Below are positions 13,403-18,680 of a DNA stretch of 18,680 nucleotides, piece after piece. Position 1 is the first letter of the stretch. Every line of letters starts with the position of its first letter. The translations under genes and the position numbers were made by a program. The stretch comes from an uncultured Lachnospiraceae bacterium. GTDB lineage: Bacteria; Bacillota; Clostridia; Lachnospirales; Lachnospiraceae. The notes beneath the pieces were generated by a model, which worked only from the letters and a program-made list of their open reading frames with translations, ran no database searches and was not told where the DNA came from. The stretch covers positions 1 through 18,680 of the forward strand of contig CAJUDZ010000049.1 in the NCBI GenBank assembly GCA_910584965.1, given 5' to 3'.

Positions 13403-15985
13403 TTATTTCTTCCGCGCCGCCAGCTTTCCGTCTTCTACGACAATCAGAATCGTATCCCTCGCCGCGATCCGGTCTTCCAGAATCAGTTTGGCGGACAATG
13501 TCTCCACATATTTCTGTACATACCGTTTCAGCGGCCTTGCGCCGTAAACCGGGTCATAAGCGTTTTCGATAATCAAAGCTTCCGCTTCCGGCGACAGTTC
13601 CACGGTCAGCTCCCTGTCCGCCAGACATTGATTCAATTCTCCGATAATCAGCCGGATAATATCATGTGTGACTTCTTTGGTCAACGGCTTGAAAAGCACT
13701 ATTTCGTCCAGACGGTTTAAGAACTCCGGCCGGAAGTGATTCCGCAGTTCACCCATCACGAGTTCTTCTGTCTCCGGCCTGATATTACCATCCCCGTCTA
13801 TGCCGTCCAGAAGATAGTCCGCGCCGATATTGGACGTCATGATCAATATCGTATTCTTAAAATCCACCGTTCTGCCCTGGGAATCCGTAATCCGGCCGTC
13901 GTCCAGCACCTGTAAAAGTACGTTGAACACGTCGGGATGCGCTTTCTCGATTTCATCAAACAAAACTACCGAATACGGTTTTCTTCTGACTGCCTCGGTC
14001 AACTGTCCGCCTTCCTCATATCCCACATATCCCGGAGGCGCTCCGATCAGTCTGGATACCGAATATTTCTCCATATATTCGCTCATATCGATGCGCACCA
14101 TATTGTTTTCATCGTCAAACAGCGATGCCGCAAGCGCTTTGGCAAGCTCCGTCTTTCCGACGCCGGTAGGCCCCATAAACAGGAACGAACCGATCGGTTT
14201 CGTCGGGTCTTTGATACCCGCTTTGGAACGGATAATCGCCTCTGTCACTGTGGTAACGCCCTCTTCCTGTCCGATTACGCGCCTGTGCAGCTCTTCGTCC
14301 AGATGAAGCGTTTTGTTTCGCTCGCTTTCCGTCAGTTTCGCAACCGGGATTCCGGTCCATCTTGAAATAATTTTGGCAATTTCCTCTTCGGAAACGCTCT
14401 CGTGGACAAGCGAAAGCTCCTGATTCTTTACTTTTTCCTCCTCTATTTCAAGCTGCTGCTTCAAAGAAGGCATTGTCCCATAACTTAATTCCGCCGCTTT
14501 CTCATAGTCTCCTTCACGCTGTGCAATCTGGATCCGGTTGTTTACATCGTCGATTTCTTCCCGTATTTTGGAAAGCTTTTCGACGGAAGCCTTTTCATTC
14601 TCCCATTGCGCCATCCGGTTATCCAGTTCGGCCTTTAACTCAGCCAGTTCACGCTGTAAGTTTTCGAGACGTTCTTGACTCAATCGGTCATCTTCTTTTT
14701 TCAAAGCCGTCTCTTCGATCTCCAGCTGCATTACCTTACGCCGCAGCTCGTCTAATTCCGTCGGCATGGAATCCAGCTCCGTTTTAATCAGCGCACACGC
14801 CTCGTCCACCAGATCAATCGCCTTGTCCGGCAAAAAGCGGTCGGAAAGGTAGCGATTGGAAAGAACTGCCGCACTGACCAGCGCGGTATCCATGATCTTA
14901 ACGCCATGATAAACCTCATACCGTTCTTTCAGGCCGCGCAAAATGGAAATGGTGTCTTCCACGGTAGGCTCTTCCACCAGCACCGGCTGGAACCGCCGCT
15001 CCAGCGCCGCATCTTTTTCAATATACTGCCGATATTCGTCAAGCGTGGTGGCTCCGATACAGTGAAGCTCCCCCCTTGCAAGCATCGGTTTCAGCATGTT
15101 TCCCGCATCCAGCGCACCGTCCGTTTTTCCCGCGCCGACAATCGTATGCAGTTCATCGATAAAGAGAATAATCTGCCCGTCGCTGTTTTTAACGTCATCC
15201 AGCACGGCCTTCAGACGTTCCTCAAACTCGCCGCGATATTTCGCACCTGCCACAAGCGCACCCATATCCAGCGCAAAAATCTTTTTGTCTTTTAATCCTT
15301 CCGGTACGTCGCCCCGGACAATCCGCTGGGCCAGCCCTTCCGCCACCGCAGTCTTGCCGACTCCCGGCTCCCCGATCAGCACCGGATTGTTCTTCGTTTT
15401 CCGGGAAAGAATCCGGATTACGTTTCGAATCTCATTATCCCGTCCGATAACAGGATCAAGCTTCTGGTTCCGCGCCCGCTCCACCAGATCCTGTCCGTAT
15501 TTTTCCAGCGTATCATAGGTCGCCTCCGGGTTATCGGAAGTCACCCGCTGATTGCCCCGCACGGTGGAAAGCGCCTGTAAAAACCGCTCCCGCGTGATGC
15601 CGAACTCCCGGAAAATTTCCCTGATCTCCCGGTTCGGATGCTTTAACATGGCAAGGAAAAGATGCTCCACGGAAACATACTCGTCTCCTAACTGTTTTGC
15701 CTCGTCCTCCGCCGTCACGAGCGCCTTGTTCAAATCCTGTCCGATATAAATCTGCCCGCCCTGTACTTTCACGCGCTTTTGCAGACTCTGCTCCACGCGG
15801 TTTAAAAAATATTCCTTATTGATTTCCATTTTCTCTGTCAGCTTCAGAATCAGGCTGTCATCTATTGTCAGAAGGCTGTACAGAAGATGCTCCTGCTCAA
15901 TTTCCTGATTGCCGTATTCGTAAGCCAGTTTCTCGCACTGTTCTACCGCCTGCATTGATTTCCGGGTAAATTTGGTTAAATTCAT
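13403..15985 (-). CDS. clpB: ATP-dependent disaggregase ClpB
   Basis: This 860-aa HSP100 protein extracts and refolds proteins from aggregates together with DnaK/DnaJ/GrpE in the cytoplasm. The N-terminal double Clp_N repeat covers about 1-145. AAA+ module 1 has Walker A GEPGVGKT (205-212) and Walker B ILFIDE (273-278). The long coiled-coil middle domain spanning about 405-525 distinguishes ClpB from ClpA and ClpC. AAA+ module 2 has Walker A GPTGVGKT (605-612), pore loop GYVG (652-655) and Walker B VVLFDE (673-678), followed by the C-terminal domain. No ClpP-binding tripeptide was noted. The ATG at 15985 was chosen because it gives the standard MNLTKFTRKS start with GGAGG 9 nt upstream. The upstream CIRCE site points to repression by HrcA. 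No obvious intrinsic terminator follows the gene. Confidence 0.97.
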   Translation of the reverse strand: MNLTKFTRKSMQAVEQCEKLAYEYGNQEIEQEHLLYSLLTIDDSLILKLTEKMEINKEYFLNRVEQSLQKRVKVQGGQIYIGQDLNKALVTAEDEAKQLGDEYVSVEHLFLAMLKHPNREIREIFREFGITRERFLQALSTVRGNQRVTSDNPEATYDTLEKYGQDLVERARNQKLDPVIGRDNEIRNVIRILSRKTKNNPVLIGEPGVGKTAVAEGLAQRIVRGDVPEGLKDKKIFALDMGALVAGAKYRGEFEERLKAVLDDVKNSDGQIILFIDELHTIVGAGKTDGALDAGNMLKPMLARGELHCIGATTLDEYRQYIEKDAALERRFQPVLVEEPTVEDTISILRGLKERYEVYHGVKIMDTALVSAAVLSNRYLSDRFLPDKAIDLVDEACALIKTELDSMPTELDELRRKVMQLEIEETALKKEDDRLSQERLENLQRELAELKAELDNRMAQWENEKASVEKLSKIREEIDDVNNRIQIAQREGDYEKAAELSYGTMPSLKQQLEIEEEKVKNQELSLVHESVSEEEIAKIISRWTGIPVAKLTESERNKTLHLDEELHRRVIGQEEGVTTVTEAIIRSKAGIKDPTKPIGSFLFMGPTGVGKTELAKALAASLFDDENNMVRIDMSEYMEKYSVSRLIGAPPGYVGYEEGGQLTEAVRRKPYSVVLFDEIEKAHPDVFNVLLQVLDDGRITDSQGRTVDFKNTILIMTSNIGADYLLDGIDGDGNIRPETEELVMGELRNHFRPEFLNRLDEIVLFKPLTKEVTHDIIRLIIGELNQCLADRELTVELSPEAEALIIENAYDPVYGARPLKRYVQKYVETLSAKLILEDRIAARDTILIVVEDGKLAARKK

Positions 15986-16057
15986 AATCTTCTGCCTCCT
16001 CACTTTACTTGCAGCGCTCCGGTTGTTTTCCATACGCTTTGTTCTACTTGCGATATA

Positions 16058-16086
16058 ACAATAACGCTTTTTGTTAGCACTGTCAA
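16058..16086 (-). promoter_or_regulatory. SigA-type promoter of clpB
   Basis: A perfect -35 box TTGACA (16086-16081) and a -10 box TATTGT (16063-16058, four of six matches) are exactly 17 bp apart. The -35 lies inside the CIRCE operator, so HrcA bound there would block RNA polymerase. Transcription should start near 16051, giving a leader of about 65 nt. Confidence 0.75.
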
Positions 16087-16100
16087 GAGATGAGTGCTAA
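16074..16100 (-). promoter_or_regulatory. CIRCE operator (HrcA binding site)
   Basis: Read on the minus strand, TTAGCACTC, a 9-nt spacer and CAGTGCTAA match the CIRCE inverted repeat (TTAGCACTC-N9-GAGTGCTAA) at 17 of 18 positions. The only deviation is C instead of G at the first base of the second arm. It overlaps the clpB -35 box and is known from the family as the binding site of the heat-shock repressor HrcA. Confidence 0.92.
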
Positions 16101-16117
16101 TAAATTTATTAAAATTT

Positions 16118-16146
16118 TGCAAACCCTGTGTTTATGCGGGTTTGCA
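16118..16146 (-). terminator. Possible terminator between the integrase relic and clpB
   Basis: A perfect 9-bp inverted repeat (TGCAAACCC at 16118-16126, GGGTTTGCA at 16138-16146) with an 11-nt loop lies 17 nt upstream of the CIRCE site. On the minus strand it is followed by AAAATTTTAA rather than a clean T run, so termination is uncertain. It could also belong to the end or attachment region of the mobile element. Confidence 0.35.
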
Positions 16147-16185
16147 GGTTCTAAAATTTCTGTAAAACGCCAAATAACGGGTGTT

Positions 16186-16236
16186 ATACCCCATTCATAC
16201 CCCATTCATACCCCATTTGTGAAAAAATTTGGGGTA
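16186..16236. repeat. Three tandem 11-bp repeats plus an inverted partial copy
   Basis: The 11-mer ATACCCCATTC occurs head to tail at 16186-16196, 16197-16207 and 16208-16218 (the last ends in T). An inverted partial copy (GGGGTA) lies at 16231-16236. They sit between the 3' end of the integrase relic and the presumed end of the element. This is where tyrosine integrases of integrative elements bind arm-type repeats. The integrase link is inference from position and spacing. Confidence 0.6.
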
Positions 16237-16275
16237 CGGCTCCGTATCTGATTTCATCAGATAACATCTTATGGC

Positions 16276-17100
16276 TTATATCGCCATCAGGTCTTCCATC
16301 TTTAATATTTCCTTTTCTATTCTCGCATATTCCGTGATATGATTGTAAACTTCCATAGTGACCGCTATATTGGCATGTCCCATGATGTACTGCAATACCT
16401 TTACATCCATCCCCCGCTCCGACATTCTGGTGCAACCAGTGTGCCTTAAAATATGGGCTGATATTCTCGGCATCATCTCCGGCTTGCGGTGCTCCTTTTT
16501 CGCTTTCGCCGCTTCCTGCTTATTATAGGCATCCACGATATTGTAAAGCACGTTGTTGACTGCGCTGGGCTGTAAAGGCCGTCCGTTCTTGCTGGTGAAA
16601 ATAAAGCCTTTCATCCCGTCCACTTCATAATCCCTGTCTATCCCCATCATGAACTGGTATTCCCGCTGCTTTTCAAAAGCCTTTCTGACACTGGCTGTCA
16701 TGGGAATATCTCTTACCCCCGCCTCGGTCTTGGGAGATGTAACACAGAGCCTGCTCCCTTCCCCCAGATTCCTGTAGATAAGCTGATGGTTGATGCTGAC
16801 CTGCTTATTTTTCATGTCAATATCCGACCACGTAAGCCCTATGATCTCGCCACACCTGCAGGCTGTTCCGATCATGATCACCAGCATTGGGAAATATACA
16901 TTGTAAACATTGCTCTCACGTACAAAGGCAAGGAGCTTTTCCTGCTATTCATTGGTGATTGCCTCCCGTGTCTTGGGGTCTCTCCCGAAATCCCGGAGCG
17001 CCATCTTGCAGGGATTTTTCCTGATGATATCGTCATCCACCGCCATCTCAAAAGCCGGATAGAGCATATCATTATTATTCTTTAGATTATCTACATCCCA
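16276..17100 (-). pseudogene. Tyrosine recombinase/integrase, broken by an amber codon and N-truncated
   Basis: The catalytic half of a Tn916-like tyrosine integrase is intact as an open frame from about 16887 to the TAA at 16276. It has the first catalytic arginine in GTACRCGEIIGL, the box II motif HILRHTGCTR, GHAN, and the nucleophilic tyrosine in TMEVYNH. Reading further upstream in the same frame gives good integrase sequence (PAFEMAVDDDIIRKNPCKM, then KTREAITNE), interrupted by TAG at 16945-16947. The original codon was probably CAG, since NEQQEK is a natural reading. Before about 17090 the homology fades and no start codon or N-terminal SAM-like or arm-binding domain is found. The gene is therefore probably inactive, which would leave the element unable to excise by itself. 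Suppression or restart at an internal ATG cannot be ruled out. Confidence 0.85.
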
Positions 17101-17215
17101 AATCACAGTTTTTACCCAGATTAGTTGAATCTACGGATGTATCCAGCCAGGCGGAGAATCCGTCACCTTCTTTACATCTGCGTTTTCTGTGTTATCATAC
17201 CTTTGTGACCCGATT
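17101..17215. other. Mobile-element remnant without a recognisable gene
   Basis: No intact gene is seen. One minus-strand frame without a start codon reads protein-like (it includes DGFSAWLDTSVDSTNLGK) and may be a relic of an element gene or of the fusion point that removed the integrase N-terminus. I cannot name it. Confidence 0.3.
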
Positions 17216-17256
17216 AAAAAAGCAGGAGCCCCAACCGTCCAAAGTTAAGCTCCTGC
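17216..17256 (-). terminator. Intrinsic terminator of the accessory mobile-element genes
   Basis: A perfect 8-bp stem (GCAGGAGC at 17222-17229 with GCTCCTGC at 17249-17256) with a 19-nt loop is followed on the minus strand by six T residues. It lies 73-113 nt past the end of the small ORF at 17329 and separates the accessory genes from the integrase relic. Confidence 0.75.
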
Positions 17257-17328
17257 CATCATCTATTCGCGGCTTGGCCGCTTTATTACATGCTTATGAT
17301 AACCTTATCCGTTGAAATGCGCAACCCT

Positions 17329-17424
17329 TTAAACCAAAAAAACTATGATAACATCCTTTCCTCCATCCAGTTCCACCAGCTCACATGTTAGTTTCTTCCC
17401 GTTCCTCCAAAAGCCGCTCCGCAT
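17329..17424 (-). CDS. Possible small overlapping ORF (31 aa)
   Basis: A 31-codon frame starts with ATG at 17424 inside the end of the preceding gene, in another frame, and runs 52 nt past its stop. AAGGAAGG lies directly upstream of the ATG. The product starts MRSGFWRNGKK and ends with a beta-strand-like GGKDVIIVFLV, which looks like a real small protein rather than noise. I do not recognise it. An intrinsic terminator follows. Conservation in related elements would decide whether it is translated. Confidence 0.4.
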   Translation of the reverse strand: MRSGFWRNGKKLTCELVELDGGKDVIIVFLV

Positions 17425-18046
17425 CCTTCCTTGCCTGCTGGAACTGTTCTTCCAGTTCCAGATAGTAAGCGTCAGCCGCCATATCAGCATCAGCTTCCGT
17501 CTCTGCTTCCGCTGCCGCTCCCTTTTGCGGCTCTGAAAAGATATCCGGCTTTTCCTCCATGGTTTTCTTTAAATCCTCTATGAAGCTGTTCTGCCTTGAA
17601 AGGCTTTCCTTTAATTCCCTTACCGCTTCCGTGATAAACTGCATCTTCTCCCCGAACTTTTCAGGGAGGAGCTCCCGCTCCTGCATGAGGGGCAGTATCG
17701 TCTCCCGTAACTCTATGGGAAGCATATCCGTCTGGTAGGTTTCCTTCAATGTATGGAGCGGTATACCTGATTTCAGGGCTTCCAGTATGATCCTCCCGGT
17801 CTCCCCCTGATGGATGGCGGAGAGAAATGATGCCGCCTCCATGCCGTAATCTTCTTTCATGGCCGTGAACATATTTTCCATAATTTCCGCTGGAAGCGTT
17901 GTGTCTTCAAAAAGCTGCAGGTAATCTGTGCTGATGCCGTAGCTGATTGCATCCATCACAATCTTAAGCTCTTCCCCGCAGAAATCTTTCGACTTGAAAT
18001 AGGCAGCCTGTTCCTGCCTCGTCATATCCCTTAAATTTTTACCCAT
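17381..18046 (-). CDS. Mobile-element accessory protein of unknown function
   Basis: This 221-aa hypothetical cytoplasmic protein has no catalytic motif that I recognise. Residues 25-125 are helical with loosely repeated hydrophobic segments such as IVMDAISYGISTDYL and IILEALKSGIPLHTL, resembling short helical-repeat proteins found in conjugative and mobilisable elements of Firmicutes. Residues 130-165 and 195-219 are strongly charged and probably coiled-coil. A low-complexity Ala/Glu stretch (177-192) lies between them. The ATG at 18046 has AAGGAA about 6 nt upstream. It follows the truncated ORF at 18076-18540 by 29 nt, so both belonged to one transcription unit. It may be an accessory DNA-processing or scaffold protein, but no function can be assigned. 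Confidence 0.75.
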   Translation of the reverse strand: MGKNLRDMTRQEQAAYFKSKDFCGEELKIVMDAISYGISTDYLQLFEDTTLPAEIMENMFTAMKEDYGMEAASFLSAIHQGETGRIILEALKSGIPLHTLKETYQTDMLPIELRETILPLMQERELLPEKFGEKMQFITEAVRELKESLSRQNSFIEDLKKTMEEKPDIFSEPQKGAAAEAETEADADMAADAYYLELEEQFQQARKDAERLLEEREETNM

Positions 18047-18075
18047 CTGATTTCCTTTCCGATCGTTCCGTTTTT

Positions 18076-18540
18076 TTATCTTATCCGTTCCGGCTGTTCT
18101 TGTTTTTCATTTTGGGCTGGCTGTTTTCCCATGTGGCCTATAGCCGTCCGGACTGATTTATTTTCTGTTTCCGGATTTTCTATTTCCAGAAATTTCTCTT
18201 TTTCTGTATCACCCCCTTTCCGTGGATTTTCTGTCTCCATTTCTTTTTCCGGAATATCTGCTTCTTTCGTATTTTGTTCCGGTATATCTAACGTTCCCGG
18301 TATTTCCGGCACTGGCATTGTCTTCTCAATCACCTGTGCCCTGCCCTCTCCATGGAGGATACTGTCTATCAGGTTTTCCTCTTTCTTAAGTTCCTTTTTG
18401 TTCTTTGCGACTGATGCAAGCTGGTTCTGCACCGTCTCTTTTATCTCCAAAATCTGCCCCACCGTGTAGCCTTTTTCTGCTAAAGCCTCCACCGCTTCCT
18501 TCCACTTCTCATAATAAGGCGCATAAAAACCTGCTAACAA
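18076..18540 (-). pseudogene. 5'-truncated mobile-element gene, possibly a relaxase tail
   Basis: An open frame of 154 codons has no ATG near its start and no ribosome site. The first sense codons are preceded by TGA and lie inside a palindrome, so the true N-terminus seems to be missing. The first 75 residues are helical and charged (APYYEKWKEAVEALAEKGYT, then KKELKKEENLIDSILHGEGR). The rest is a disordered Pro/Glu/Lys-rich tail with repeated PE and EIEN-like segments. Such a helical part plus a disordered tail resembles the C-terminus of mobilisation relaxases, but no catalytic motif remains and this is only a suggestion. Its neighbours are the accessory protein gene downstream and an edge fragment upstream. 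Confidence 0.5.
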
Positions 18541-18566
18541 AAGTCAAGACTTTTTAGCAGGTTTTT
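18525..18566. terminator. Terminator-like palindrome at the mobile-element edge
   Basis: AAAACCTGCTAA and AAAGTC on one side pair with GACTTTT and TAGCAGGTTTT on the other, forming a long stem with a 2-nt bulge and a 2-nt loop. It is followed by T runs in both directions (six T on the plus strand, five on the minus). It could end transcription both ways. The first codons of the truncated ORF overlap it. Confidence 0.55.
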
Positions 18567-18575
18567 TATAAATTT

Positions 18576-18680
18576 TTAATATGAATTTTTTCCACGACGA
18601 TTAGACCGGTGGAAAATCCGGTCTGTCGTATTCTCTGCTTTAGTTCTTTTTAATTCTGGTATACTTCCATTACACGTGCA
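18576..18680 (-). CDS. Possible 3' end of a gene running off the window
   Basis: A minus-strand frame is open from the window edge to TAA at 18576-18578 (34 sense codons in view). It is followed within 15 nt by the terminator-like palindrome, which would suit a gene end. The product is basic and ends SNRRGKNSY. I do not recognise it, and with so little sequence it may be chance. Confidence 0.2.
   Translation of the reverse strand, partial: CTCNGSIPELKRTKAENTTDRIFHRSNRRGKNSY

Noticed and set aside
15986..16033. Upstream ATG extending ClpB by 16 residues
   Set aside because: The extension does not fit the conserved ClpB N-terminus, and the ribosome site GGAGG points to the ATG at 15985.
16118..16146. 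tRNA 3' end as attachment site
   Set aside because: The GGTTCTAAA-like stretch after the hairpin lacks a cloverleaf, an acceptor stem and a T-loop.
1..18680. CRISPR array, rRNA or tRNA genes
   Set aside because: No regularly spaced repeat series and no recognisable rRNA or tRNA sequence was seen on either strand.

Overview
The window looks like part of a Clostridia chromosome, most probably a Lachnospiraceae gut anaerobe. The evidence is a DUF4250 protein, a DUF975 membrane protein, a RACo-type ferredoxin/ASKHA protein, a ClpB gene behind a HrcA/CIRCE site, strong GGAGG ribosome binding sites and a Tn916-like integrase relic. Genus and species cannot be settled from the sequence. Nearly all genes lie on the minus strand, so they are described from right to left in transcription order.

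Right end (about 16.1-18.7 kb): remains of an integrative mobile element. It contains a 5'-truncated accessory ORF starting at a terminator-like palindrome, an accessory coiled-coil protein, a small overlapping ORF, a strong terminator, and a tyrosine integrase broken by an in-frame amber codon and lacking its N-terminus. Three tandem 11-bp repeats next to the integrase look like arm-type integrase sites. The element stops just short of the clpB promoter.

Middle (10.1-16.1 kb): clpB has a SigA-type promoter whose -35 box lies inside a CIRCE operator. Then comes a tight operon of an S66 LD-carboxypeptidase, a 57-aa DUF4250 protein and a 2Fe-2S/ASKHA reductive activator, closed by an intrinsic terminator. 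A 335-bp stretch follows that holds the terminator and a probable gene remnant.

5.8-9.9 kb: a DUF975 membrane protein overlaps an OmpR-type response regulator, which is followed by its histidine kinase and then by a membrane-anchored CE4 polysaccharide deacetylase. After the kinase, and again after the deacetylase, lies one copy of a ~180-nt highly structured palindromic element. The two copies share a ~107-nt core that shows compensatory base changes. Their 34-39 bp outer arms are unrelated in sequence between the copies, yet each copy's arms are self-complementary. This is the most interesting feature of the window.

Left end (0-5.8 kb): a GH36 alpha-galactosidase and a class I mannose-6-phosphate isomerase form a two-gene operon, consistent with use of galactosylated mannans or raffinose-type sugars. 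Next is an intergenic zone with a 30-bp hairpin-bearing repeat present twice at 127-bp spacing. A 34-codon single-TM ORF on the plus strand has a near-consensus promoter, a structured leader and a terminator. Divergent from it is a dCache-type methyl-accepting chemotaxis protein with its own promoter.
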